Below are positions 17,944 through 26,361 of a stretch of 64,000 nt of DNA, one piece after another. Made by a program: the position numbers and the translations under genes. The DNA comes from Mycobacterium sp. D16R12 (GTDB lineage: Bacteria; Actinomycetota; Actinomycetes; Mycobacteriales; Mycobacteriaceae). The number at the start of each line of letters is the position of its first letter. Position 1 is the stretch's first letter. The stretch covers positions 85,647 to 149,646 of the forward strand of contig NZ_MAFC01000017.1 of the NCBI RefSeq assembly GCF_002013465.1, in the 5' to 3' direction. The notes beneath the pieces were generated by a model. It searched no databases. It was not told the DNA's origin and saw only the letters and a program-made list of their open reading frames with translations.

Positions 17944-19290
17944 GTGTCCACCACCGCCGAGGCCGACGCTGCACCAACGGGTCTGCGCAAGGTGGTCGCC
18001 GCATCGATGGCGGGCACCGTCGTCGAGTGGTACGAGTTCTTCCTCTACGCCACCGCCGCCACCCTCGTCTTCAACAAGGTCTTCTTCCCCGCCGTGCAGG
18101 CCGGGGGGAACGACCTCGACAACATCATCAAGGCCTTCCTCACCTATGCGGTCGGGTTCGTCGCCCGGCCCATCGGTGGAATCGTGTTCGGGCACTTCGG
18201 GGATCGCTACGGACGCAAGCACCTCCTGCAGATCGCGATCGTGCTGGTCGGCGTGGCCACCTTCCTCATGGGCTGCCTGCCGACATTCGCGCAGATTGGT
18301 TACGGCGCCCCGGTCCTGCTGGTGATGCTGCGATTCCTGCAGGGTTTCGCGGTGGGCGGCGAATGGGGCGGCGCCGTGCTGCTGGTGGCCGAGCACTCCC
18401 CGGACTCGCAACGCGGGTTCTGGTCGAGCTGGCCGCAAGCGGCCGTACCGCTGGGCAACCTACTGGCCACCCTGGTGCTGCTCACGTTGTCCTGGACGCT
18501 CTCCGACGCCGCGTTCCTGGCCTGGGGCTGGCGCGTCGGCTTCTGGTTGTCGGTCATCATCGTGGCGATCGGGTACTACATCCGCACCCGGATATCCGAT
18601 GCGCCGATCTTCCATGAGGCCCGCCGAGAACTGGAAGAGAACAAGGCCGGCTCCTACGGCGTCGTCGAGGTGTTCCGCCGGTACCCGCGTGGGGTGTTCA
18701 CCGCCATGGGACTGCGTGTGGCAGAAAACATCCTCTACTACATGGTGGTCACCTTCTCGATCACCTATCTCAAGATCGAACTGCACATGGATACCAAGCG
18801 GATCCTGTTGCTGCTCTTGATCGCTCACGCGGTCCAGGCGATAGCCCTGCCGATCGTGGGGCGGTACACGGACATCGTCGGACGGCGTGCACCCTACGCA
18901 TTGGGAGCCCTGCTGGCCGCGGGGTGGGGCTTCATCGCGTTCCCGATGTTCAATACCCGAGACGCATGGGTGATCCTGGCGGCCATCGTGATCGGTCTGC
19001 TGGTGCACTCACTGATGTTCGCGGGGCAACCGGCGATCATGGCAGAGATGTTCCCCACCCGGATGCGCTACTCCGGAGTGTCGGTGGGCTATCAGGTGAC
19101 CTCGATCTTCGCCGGGTCGCTGGCTCCGGTCATCGGCACCGCACTGCTGAGTAAGTACCACAGCTGGGTGCCGGTGGCGATCTATCTGGCGGCCGTTGCT
19201 CCCATCACGCTGATCGCCGTGTGGGCGCTGCCGGAAACCAAGGGCAGCTCGCTACATGAGCTGGATGCAGCCGACAGGGCGCGCGCCTAG
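17944..19290 (+). CDS. MFS transporter, metabolite:H+ symporter (MHS) family
   Basis: 448 residues, twelve predicted membrane helices. Signature features of the MHS group are TVVEWYEFFLYATAA in helix 1 and GHFGDRYGRKHLL in the loop between helices 2 and 3, plus the second-half loop GRYTDIVGRRAPYALG. MHS members import organic acids, betaines or similar solutes with protons. GTG start. It is followed after 15 bases by a dehydrogenase on the same strand, so uptake and oxidation of one substrate is plausible. The substrate cannot be determined. Confidence 0.88.
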   Translation: MSTTAEADAAPTGLRKVVAASMAGTVVEWYEFFLYATAATLVFNKVFFPAVQAGGNDLDNIIKAFLTYAVGFVARPIGGIVFGHFGDRYGRKHLLQIAIVLVGVATFLMGCLPTFAQIGYGAPVLLVMLRFLQGFAVGGEWGGAVLLVAEHSPDSQRGFWSSWPQAAVPLGNLLATLVLLTLSWTLSDAAFLAWGWRVGFWLSVIIVAIGYYIRTRISDAPIFHEARRELEENKAGSYGVVEVFRRYPRGVFTAMGLRVAENILYYMVVTFSITYLKIELHMDTKRILLLLLIAHAVQAIALPIVGRYTDIVGRRAPYALGALLAAGWGFIAFPMFNTRDAWVILAAIVIGLLVHSLMFAGQPAIMAEMFPTRMRYSGVSVGYQVTSIFAGSLAPVIGTALLSKYHSWVPVAIYLAAVAPITLIAVWALPETKGSSLHELDAADRARA

Positions 19291-19305
19291 CGCTAGGTTG
19301 GTCCC

Positions 19306-20217
19306 ATGGCGACCTACGGCTGGATCGGTTTGGGGAACATGGGCGGCCCAATGGCTGCCAATCTGGTGGCGGCCGGGCACACGGTGCGCGGTTTCGACCT
19401 CTCGGGTGACGCGCTGGCCGCAGCCCAAGCACGAGGCGTCACCGCGGTAGAGGAAATCGCCGAGGTGCTGGCGGGCGCCGAGGTCGTATTCACCATGCTG
19501 CCCAAGGGAGAGCATGTCCGCTCGGTGTTCGAGGGTCCCTATGGAATCTGGGAAAATGCCTCGCCATCAACGCTTCTGGTCGACAGTTCGACCGTCGACA
19601 TCGAAACCTCTCGGTACTGTCATGCCGAATCGGTACGCCGGGGGTTCCGCTTCGTCGACGCCCCGGTGTCCGGCGGGATCAGCGGCGCGCAGGCCGGCAC
19701 GCTGTGCTTCATGCTCGGCGGCGACTTGGAAAATTCAGGTGCGGCAACCGATTACATCAAGCCGATGGCCGGGCGGGTGATCCACGCGGGTGAGGGTGGC
19801 GCCGGGGTGGCCGCGAAGATCTGCAACAACATGATGTTGTTCATCGACATGATGGCCAATTCGGAAGGCTCGCAGCTGGCCGAGCGACTCGGCCTAGACC
19901 CCAAGGTCTTCTGGGAGATCTGCTCGGTGTCCTCGGCGCGATCCTGGGCGCAGCAGACGTGGTACCCGGTGCCAGATATCATCGAATCTGCCGCCGCCAA
20001 CCGCAATTTCGATGCCACCTTCACCGTTGACCTGGCGCACAAGGACGCCCGCCTGGCGTTGGCCGCGGGGGAAGCCACCGGCGTCAAGCTGCCCGCCGCG
20101 ACCATGGTCACCGAGCAGTTTCAGCAGCTCATCGACGAAGGCCTGGGCGGCAAGGACTGCTCACTGATCGTCAAGTACTCCACACCTGATGGGTCGGCGC
20201 GCGGTTACGCGCCGTGA
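19306..20217 (+). CDS. 3-hydroxyisobutyrate dehydrogenase-like oxidoreductase
   Basis: 303 residues, beta-hydroxyacid dehydrogenase family. The Rossmann dinucleotide motif is GLGNMGGPMAANLVAAGH near the N terminus, the substrate-binding loop is DAPVSGGISGAQAGTL, and the catalytic Lys lies in GVAAKICNNMM. Family members oxidise 3-hydroxyisobutyrate (valine breakdown) or related hydroxy acids with NAD(P). It forms a pair with the MHS transporter 15 bases upstream. Its 3' end overlaps the convergent CtaG-like gene by 13 bases. The exact substrate is open. Confidence 0.85.
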   Translation: MATYGWIGLGNMGGPMAANLVAAGHTVRGFDLSGDALAAAQARGVTAVEEIAEVLAGAEVVFTMLPKGEHVRSVFEGPYGIWENASPSTLLVDSSTVDIETSRYCHAESVRRGFRFVDAPVSGGISGAQAGTLCFMLGGDLENSGAATDYIKPMAGRVIHAGEGGAGVAAKICNNMMLFIDMMANSEGSQLAERLGLDPKVFWEICSVSSARSWAQQTWYPVPDIIESAAANRNFDATFTVDLAHKDARLALAAGEATGVKLPAATMVTEQFQQLIDEGLGGKDCSLIVKYSTPDGSARGYAP

Positions 20218-21173
20218 CCCGGCCGCTCATGTAATTGCTGCAGAAACCGGTTGTACGAGGCTAATTCGTCCTCTTGCCGGGCGTCATCGGCCTCCCGCGC
20301 CTCGGTTTCGACCTGCTCGTCGCGCCGCCATCGGATGGCGAAGATCAAGGTGGTGGCGAGCGCGATCGGCTCACCATAGGACCAGGCCAGCGCGCCCGCT
20401 ATCGCCTGGTCCTTCACCGGGTCGACGGCCCACCCGGCGGGCGGGTTGGCGAAGATACCGATCAGCGGCCTGGGCGCCATCATCAGGATGACGCCGATGA
20501 ACACGTGCAGTGGCATTTCCACGAAGATGTCGAACATCCGACCCAGGTTGGTCTGCCGGATGGGCATCGGATCGGTGGACAGGATCGGGATGACGAAGAG
20601 TAGACCGCTGACCAAGAAGAAGACCTCTAACCCGTTGTGCCCCAACCAGGTAGCGGCAATAGAGTCGAACAGCTGGGACAAGTACAGCCCGTAATAGCTG
20701 AACAAGAACAGCGGAATCGTGACGGCGGGATGCAATAACAGCGCGGCGGCGCGACTGCGCAATCCGGACAGGGCAGCGACCAACACCCACCTGCCAAGTC
20801 CACGGTGCGGCGTCGACCGCAGGAGCAGCCGCCCCGGTGCGCCCAACACCAACAGGGGAGGCACCAGGATCGACAGGGTCAGCTGCTGGAACATGAACGC
20901 GCTGAACAATCGAAATCCGTAGCGCTCTATCGACAATCCCATCACCGCGCCCAAAATCAGGCACCCGGACAGGAAGCACGCGGTCGACCACCAGGGCCAG
21001 CTGCGGCCCATCCGGCGCAGCCGGAACACACTCAGCAGGTACCACCCGGCCAACAGGACCGCGATGACGGGAAGCACCGGGATGGTCGGCGGGTCCCACC
21101 CGAGCAGCGACCAGACCGTCGGCGGTTCGACGGGGATGGTGGTCAGCCCGCTGAGCTGCCTCGCCTCGTTCAT
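20205..21173 (-). CDS. cytochrome c oxidase assembly protein, caa3-type CtaG family
   Basis: 322 residues with about eight membrane helices and the CtaG/Caa3 pattern: LSIERYGFRLFSAFMFQQLTLSI, LVPPLLVLGAPG, and a C-terminal LHVFIGVILMMAPRPLIG. Family members assist assembly of heme-copper oxidases or take part in copper handling. The cytosolic tail is acidic/basic and likely helical. It stands alone on this strand, divergent from the 74-residue protein. Confidence 0.8.
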   Translation of the reverse strand: MNEARQLSGLTTIPVEPPTVWSLLGWDPPTIPVLPVIAVLLAGWYLLSVFRLRRMGRSWPWWSTACFLSGCLILGAVMGLSIERYGFRLFSAFMFQQLTLSILVPPLLVLGAPGRLLLRSTPHRGLGRWVLVAALSGLRSRAAALLLHPAVTIPLFLFSYYGLYLSQLFDSIAATWLGHNGLEVFFLVSGLLFVIPILSTDPMPIRQTNLGRMFDIFVEMPLHVFIGVILMMAPRPLIGIFANPPAGWAVDPVKDQAIAGALAWSYGEPIALATTLIFAIRWRRDEQVETEAREADDARQEDELASYNRFLQQLHERPGHGA

Positions 21174-21327
21174 TGATTACATGATGCGCATATTTGAATG
21201 AACTGGCCATCCGGGGTGCCCATCCGCGCGTTCACCTGCAATTCGGATCGCCGCTAGCCAAACGGCGTTGCTTCACAGCTTCGGTAACTAGGGTGCGCGA
21301 GAGGCGGGGCAAACCAGAGGAGAAACG

Positions 21328-21552
21328 ATGGCAGTATCGGTGAATCTCGAGAAGGCACTCGACAAAGCCTACGAGAACAAGGACCTCAAGGACGTCCTCG
21401 ACGCTCCTCCCTCTGCTCTCGCTGGTCTCACCGAGAAGCATGACGCCGCACTCAAGGAAGCTCTCAACATCTCGACCGTCCGCGAGCTGGGCACTAACAA
21501 GTACATCGCAGTCGCTGCCGCACTGGCGGCCTTGGAGAGCAAGACCGGCTAA
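21328..21552 (+). CDS. 74-residue helical protein of unknown function
   Basis: A strong ribosome-binding site (AGAGGAG, about eight bases before ATG) supports a real gene. The protein has no Cys or Trp, is highly charged in the first half (DKAYENKDLKDVLDAP) and amphipathic helical in the second (ALKEALNISTVRELG, then AVAAALAALES). The second half resembles a short helix-hairpin-helix-like unit, but without a DNA-binding GxG loop. No function is assigned. Its stop is followed by a strong hairpin shared with the convergent oxidoreductase. Confidence 0.75.
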   Translation: MAVSVNLEKALDKAYENKDLKDVLDAPPSALAGLTEKHDAALKEALNISTVRELGTNKYIAVAAALAALESKTG

Positions 21553-21561
21553 GGCGTTGGC

Positions 21562-21606
21562 CGAGAATGCGTCTGCGCAGATAACCGCTGCGTAGACGTA
21601 TTCTCG
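21562..21606. terminator. bidirectional hairpin between convergent genes
   Basis: A 19-bp stem (21562-21580 with 21588-21606) with two G.U-type positions and a 7-base loop. It fills the 57-base gap between two convergent stops (21552 and 21610). There is no clear U-tract, as is usual in mycobacteria. Confidence 0.65.
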
Positions 21607-21609
21607 TCG

Positions 21610-22443
21610 TCAGCCGCGAAGCGCCTCGGCCAGCGGCTCCAGCACGGCCGGGTCATAGGGCGGCGGCAGGTAGATGATCGCCAGATCCAGACCCTCCGCC
21701 CCCAGTGCGGCGGCCTCGTCGACAACCCTCGCGTAATCGCGATCCTCACCGAGCCGGATATGGGCCGAGAGTGTGATCTCGCCCGGATCTCGTCCGATGT
21801 CGGCACAGTGCGCGGCCAGCACATCGCGTTTGCGCGCGAACTCCTCGGGCGGTCCGCCCACGAAATTCCAGTGCTGGGCGTACTTGGCGGTGATCCGCAG
21901 CGTCCGCTTCTCGCCACTACCGCCTATGCAGATGGGCGGGTGTGGTTTCTGCGGCCCCTTGGGCTCGTTGCGAGCATCTTTGAGCTGGTAGAACTTGCCG
22001 TCAAAGCTCGTCGTCTCCTGGCTCAGCAGGCCGGTGAGTACCTCGCAGGCCTCCTCGAACCGGTCGAAGCGCTCCTTGATGCTGCCCAGCTCGATGCCGT
22101 AGGCGCCGGATTCTTCCTCGTTCCACCCGGCCCCGATGCCGAGCTCCAGGCGACCACCGGACACGATGTCCAGCGCCGAGGCCATATTGGCCAGCACGGC
22201 CGGATGCCGATAGTGGATACCAGTCACCAGTACCCCGACACGCAGCCGGCGGGTGGCCTGTGCAAGCGCGGTGAGCGTTACCCAGCCTTCCAGACACGGC
22301 CCGGAAGGGTCCGAGAAGATCGGATAGAAGTGGTCAAAGGTCCAGCCGGACTCGAAAACCTCGATCTCGTCGGCCACCTTCCAGATGGCCAGCATGTCGT
22401 CCCAGGTGGTGTTCTGCGGAGATGTCTTGAATGCGAAGCGCAT
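21610..22443 (-). CDS. LLM-class F420-dependent oxidoreductase
   Basis: 277 residues with the bacterial-luciferase-like TIM barrel: SGWTFDHFYPIF, LRVGVLVTGIHYRHPAVLANMASALDIVSGGRLELGIGAGWNEEE pattern (in pieces), and PICIGGSGEKRTLRI. These are the hallmarks of the F420-binding subgroup common in mycobacteria, such as the TIGR03560-type proteins. It probably reduces or oxidises a small organic substrate with F420. It lies 47 bases downstream of pckG on the same strand, but a functional link is not evident. Confidence 0.87.
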   Translation of the reverse strand: MRFAFKTSPQNTTWDDMLAIWKVADEIEVFESGWTFDHFYPIFSDPSGPCLEGWVTLTALAQATRRLRVGVLVTGIHYRHPAVLANMASALDIVSGGRLELGIGAGWNEEESGAYGIELGSIKERFDRFEEACEVLTGLLSQETTSFDGKFYQLKDARNEPKGPQKPHPPICIGGSGEKRTLRITAKYAQHWNFVGGPPEEFARKRDVLAAHCADIGRDPGEITLSAHIRLGEDRDYARVVDEAAALGAEGLDLAIIYLPPPYDPAVLEPLAEALRG

Positions 22444-22490
22444 TCCACGAGCCTATGCAGGACCTACCTGGAGTGTCGACCAGATACGAA

Positions 22491-24311
22491 CTATCCCAGC
22501 CGTTGCTTGAGCGCGTCGAACTCGTCCTTGACGCCGGTGGGCAGCTTCTCGCCGATGAACTCGAACCACTCCTCGATGAGCGGTAGTTCGGCCTGCCATT
22601 CTTCGTTGCGGACCGCCAGCGCCTCGGCCACATCGGCCTCCTCGACGTCCAGACCCGACAGGTCCAGGTCGCCAACGGTAGGCACCGTGCCAATTGCGGT
22701 GGATGCTCCGGCTCCGCGGCCCTCGACCCGCTCGATGATCCACTTGAGCACGCGGCTGTTCTCGCCGAATCCGGGCCACAGGAAACGACCGTCATCGCCG
22801 CGACGGAACCAGTTGACGAAGAACACCTTCGGGAGCTTGGACTCGTCGGCCTGCTTGCCGATGTTGATCCAGTGGTTCAGGTAGTCGCCGACGTGGTAAC
22901 CCATGAACGGCAGCATCGCCATCGGGTCGCGGCGGACGGTGCCAACCTTGCCCTCGGCGGCCGCGGTCTGCTCCGAACCCAGTGTGCCGCCGATGAACAC
23001 CCCGTGCTGCCAGTCCCGGGCCTCGGTCACCAGCGGCACAGTCGTCTTACGGCGGCCGCCGAACAGGATCGCCGAGATCGGCACACCCTGCGGGTCATCC
23101 CATTCGGGGGCCAGGGTGGGGCACTGCGACATCGGGGTGCAGTAGCGCGAATTCGGGTGCGCGGCTTTGGTCTCGGTCTCCCGCAGGATCCAGTCCTGAC
23201 CCTTCCAGTCGATCAGGTGCTCCGGTTCGCCCTCCAGACCTTCCCACCACACGTCGTTGTCGTCGGTACGCGCGACGTTGGTGAAGACGGTGTTCCCGGC
23301 CTCGATGGTCTTCATGGCGTTGGGGTTCGAGCTCCAGTTGGTGCCCGGTGCCACACCGAAGAAGCCGAACTCCGGGTTGACGGCGTACAGGCGACCGTCC
23401 TTGCCGAAGCGCATCCAGGCGATGTCATCACCCAAAGTCTCTGCACGCCATCCGGGAATGGTCGGCTGGATCATCGCGAGGTTCGTCTTACCGCAGGCCG
23501 ATGGGAACGCCGCGGCCACGTAGTAGGCCTTGTTCTCCGGCGAGATGAGCTTGAGGATCAGCATGTGCTCGGCGAGCCAGCCCTCGTCATGGGCCATCGC
23601 CGAGGCGATGCGCAGCGAGTAGCACTTCTTACCCAGCAGCGCGTTGCCGCCATAACCCGAACCGTAGGACCAGATTTCACGAGATTCGGGGAAGTGGGTG
23701 ATGTACTTGGTGTCATTGCACGGCCACGGCACATCTTCCTGGCCGGGCTCCAGGGGCGCACCGATCGAGTGCAGCGCCTTGACGAAGAATCCGTCATCAC
23801 CCAACTTCTCCAGGGCGGCGGCACCCATGCGGGTCATCACGCGCATGGAGGCGACGACGTACTCCGAGTCCGTGAGCTCCACACCCAGCTTGGGGTCGTC
23901 AGCACCGAGCGGGCCCATGCAGAACGGCACCACCCACATGGTGCGGCCGCGCATGCTGCCGCGGAAGAGCTCGGTCATGGTCGTGCGCATCTGGGCGGGG
24001 TCCATCCAGTTGTTGGTGGGACCGGCGTCCTCTTCGCGCTCGGAGCAGATGTACGTCCGCGATTCCACCCGGGCCACGTCGGACGGGTCCGACAGAGCCA
24101 GGAATGAGTTGGGGTGCTTCTCGGAGTTGAGCCGCTGGAAGGTGCCTGCGTCCACCAGCTGCTGAGAAACCCGCGCGAATTCCTCATCGGAACCGTCAGC
24201 GAACACGACACGATCAGGTTGTGTGAGCTCAGCGACCTCGCGAACCCAGGCGAGCAATCCCGCGTGCTTCGTCGGAGCGTTGTCAAGACCGGGAATGGTC
24301 GCTGCTGTCAT
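22491..24311 (-). CDS. pckG: phosphoenolpyruvate carboxykinase (GTP)
   Basis: 606 residues from the ATG at 24311 ([15 protein letters not shown]), preceded by GAGGAG at a normal distance; an upstream in-frame ATG at 24359 is less likely. It converts oxaloacetate and GTP to PEP, the entry step of gluconeogenesis, needed for growth on fatty acids and host lipids. The kinase-1 P-loop with active Cys is [15 protein letters not shown]-type motifs include [12 protein letters not shown] and [12 protein letters not shown]; also [16 protein letters not shown]. Near-identical in pattern to M. tuberculosis PckA (Rv0211). The upstream region 24312-24520 holds the promoter and a short inverted repeat (24385-24403). 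Confidence 0.97.
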   Translation of the reverse strand: MTAATIPGLDNAPTKHAGLLAWVREVAELTQPDRVVFADGSDEEFARVSQQLVDAGTFQRLNSEKHPNSFLALSDPSDVARVESRTYICSEREEDAGPTNNWMDPAQMRTTMTELFRGSMRGRTMWVVPFCMGPLGADDPKLGVELTDSEYVVASMRVMTRMGAAALEKLGDDGFFVKALHSIGAPLEPGQEDVPWPCNDTKYITHFPESREIWSYGSGYGGNALLGKKCYSLRIASAMAHDEGWLAEHMLILKLISPENKAYYVAAAFPSACGKTNLAMIQPTIPGWRAETLGDDIAWMRFGKDGRLYAVNPEFGFFGVAPGTNWSSNPNAMKTIEAGNTVFTNVARTDDNDVWWEGLEGEPEHLIDWKGQDWILRETETKAAHPNSRYCTPMSQCPTLAPEWDDPQGVPISAILFGGRRKTTVPLVTEARDWQHGVFIGGTLGSEQTAAAEGKVGTVRRDPMAMLPFMGYHVGDYLNHWINIGKQADESKLPKVFFVNWFRRGDDGRFLWPGFGENSRVLKWIIERVEGRGAGASTAIGTVPTVGDLDLSGLDVEEADVAEALAVRNEEWQAELPLIEEWFEFIGEKLPTGVKDEFDALKQRLG

Positions 24312-24520
24312 CGAGAGCATCTCCTCGTTGATGCCGGGTGGGGTACGCAGTTGCCGCACCGGCGCTGGTCGGAAGCTAGATACAAACCTAGATATATGAG
24401 GTTAGCGCTGGCGCTGTTCAGCGTGAAACGGGGCCACTGACAGTCCGTCATAGCCCCAGTAGCGGAGGACGCGTTCCCCGCTATCCGCATCCGGCCCGAC
24501 ACCGCCCGGACAGCGAAAGA

Positions 24521-24886
24521 TCACTTACCGCCGACGCGGCCGTGCTCGATGAGCTCCCAGTGCGCACCCGCACCCCGGGCCCAGGTCTCGTAGGTGCCGT
24601 CCGCCCCGAACGTGGTCACCTTGTCGGCGATGCCGTCCTCGTCGATATCGGAGACTATGGAAAGTCCAGTTGACCCGTCCGACGGATGCAGCGCAACGGT
24701 GTCGCCTATGCCGTCGTGGTCGGTGTCGATGAGGTCTGTGCCCAAGTCCACCAGTCCGCCGTCGGTGGGCAGGTACATGTGGTGATCGACATGCAGGTCG
24801 GGGCTCAGGGCGTGGCCGGGTTCGGGCGCTCCTGCGCCTAGCCCCCCAAGGCCCTCATGGAAACCCTGGTCAAAACCTTCGATCAT
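24521..24886 (-). CDS. small acidic protein with two DxDxDG loops (DUF6802-like)
   Basis: 121 residues, Gly/Asp/His-rich, no signal peptide visible. Two copies of a calcium-loop-like motif, DTDHDGIGD and DIDEDGIAD, are spaced by about 25 residues, each followed by a short strand, recalling EF-hand or thrombospondin type-3 loops. The C terminus has GTYETWARG. Mycobacterial proteins of this pattern are grouped as DUF6802. It is eight bases from the Rv0210-like GTPase on the same strand, so it ends that unit. Metal binding is inferred only from the loops. Confidence 0.7.
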   Translation of the reverse strand: MIEGFDQGFHEGLGGLGAGAPEPGHALSPDLHVDHHMYLPTDGGLVDLGTDLIDTDHDGIGDTVALHPSDGSTGLSIVSDIDEDGIADKVTTFGADGTYETWARGAGAHWELIEHGRVGGK

Positions 24887-24894
24887 GGCTGTAC

Positions 24895-26361
24895 CTAACC
24901 CTCTTCGCGCGAGACGCTCACCGACCTATTCTCGGCTTTTCCACTGAGCGCGTCCAGCCGTTCGGTGACTTTCGTTAGCGCCTTGTGCACCAATGGCAGG
25001 TCGCGGTTGCGCAACGCTGTTGCCCGCGCGGTGTTCATGGCCGCCTCCCGCAGTTCGGAGTCAATTTCCCCGACCCGGGCGGCCAGCTTGTCGTTTTCGC
25101 GTTCGTCGATCTCGACCAGATCGGCATTGAGCCTGGTCTCCACCTCGAGCACCCGGGCGGCAACCCACTGCTCCAAGTACGCGCGCAGCTCTCCCATGGT
25201 GTCTCCCAACCAGCGGTCCAACACCGTCCGGTCGTGCAAGAGCCCTCGCACCGCCACCAGCCACACCGCGATGCAGGCCCCGGCCACCAGGCCCACCGCT
25301 AGGCCCACCGGCGCCATGCCCGGCCGCGCATATGCCACCAACCGAGACACCGTCAACGCCGCACCCAGACCGAAGAACACCCCGAACAGCGCCATCATCC
25401 GGGTTTCCAGACGACGTGATCGCACCGAGGGGTCGGCCGCTTCGGGCGGCACCGGGCGATTCGCACTCGGGCGCGGCGCCACCCAGCGTTGCGTCACCTC
25501 GGCGGAGATCTCGGCAAGGTGCTCTTCGGTGCCCTGTTCGACTTCCGCCACCACCTCGGCCACTCGGCGCCGCACCCGCTCACCGAAGCCGGCCACATCG
25601 CGGCGCTTCAGTTCGGCGATGTCCTCGCGGAGTTCACCGCCCACCGAGCCGACCCGCTTGCGCGCGAAGTACAGCAGCGTCATGCGGGCCTGCGCGATGC
25701 GGTTGCGCAACGCCAAGGTCCGCTCGGACTTGCCCGAACGCGTGCGTCGCAGTACTGCCTGCCGCTGATTGCGCAGCTCATCGGCGCGTGCGCCCTCCCC
25801 GGCCTCCGGCGACATGTTCAGCATTCCCTGCAGGCGAGTTACCCAGGCACGCAGCCTGTTTCGCTCATCGAGGGCTTGTTCCCCGCGAACCTTGCGCACC
25901 GCTTGCACCAGTTCGTCGAGCCCCGGTGCGGCACCCCGTGTCGAGACCCCCAGCCAAGTGACACCGCGGAACCGGGAATCGTGCTGGGCCAGGATCTCCC
26001 GATTCCGGTTCATCACGTCACGCCAGGACTGGTGCACATCGATCTTGGAGACGACCGCCACCAGGGCATCTGTGTTGGCCGCGGCCAACTGGATCAGGCC
26101 ACAATCCGACGGGGTCAGCGGTGCGGTCCCGCTGCATACGAAAACCACCGCCGCCGGCGCCTGACCCTGCTGCAGGTCCTCCGGTTCGACGATGCGCACC
26201 CCCGAGGCGCGTGACGCCAGCTCGGCGGCCAGGGTGCTCGCACCGGCGAGCCAACTGCCGGTCACCATTACGGCGTCTTGCAGGTCCACACCGAGCGGGC
26301 CGAGCGCGGGGTCCACGGCCAGCACCAGCTCGTCGACCCGTTTGTCTGCGGAGGTGGTCAT
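24895..26361 (-). CDS. dynamin-like/degenerate GTPase-like membrane protein, Rv0210-like
   Basis: 488 residues from ATG 26361, which overlaps the preceding stop by ATGA. The N-terminal G-like domain keeps the fold pattern (VMVTGSWLAGASTLAAEL, VVFVCSG, VAVVSKIDVH as the base-recognition motif), but the Walker A loop lacks the Lys. The middle part is long, charged and helical, followed by two adjacent membrane helices (about MALFGVFFGLGAALTV and VGLAVGLVAGACIAVWLV), then a coiled, charged C-terminal region. This plan recalls bacterial dynamin-like proteins. It forms a pair with the next gene, as Rv0210/Rv0209 do. The membrane-remodelling role is inference. Confidence 0.75.
   Translation of the reverse strand: MTTSADKRVDELVLAVDPALGPLGVDLQDAVMVTGSWLAGASTLAAELASRASGVRIVEPEDLQQGQAPAAVVFVCSGTAPLTPSDCGLIQLAAANTDALVAVVSKIDVHQSWRDVMNRNREILAQHDSRFRGVTWLGVSTRGAAPGLDELVQAVRKVRGEQALDERNRLRAWVTRLQGMLNMSPEAGEGARADELRNQRQAVLRRTRSGKSERTLALRNRIAQARMTLLYFARKRVGSVGGELREDIAELKRRDVAGFGERVRRRVAEVVAEVEQGTEEHLAEISAEVTQRWVAPRPSANRPVPPEAADPSVRSRRLETRMMALFGVFFGLGAALTVSRLVAYARPGMAPVGLAVGLVAGACIAVWLVAVRGLLHDRTVLDRWLGDTMGELRAYLEQWVAARVLEVETRLNADLVEIDERENDKLAARVGEIDSELREAAMNTARATALRNRDLPLVHKALTKVTERLDALSGKAENRSVSVSREEG

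Noticed and set aside
22872..24107. 411-codon plus-strand open frame opposite pckG
   Set aside because: It is a GC-driven mirror of a highly conserved essential gene, with His/Arg/Gly-rich low-information protein and no ribosome-binding site.
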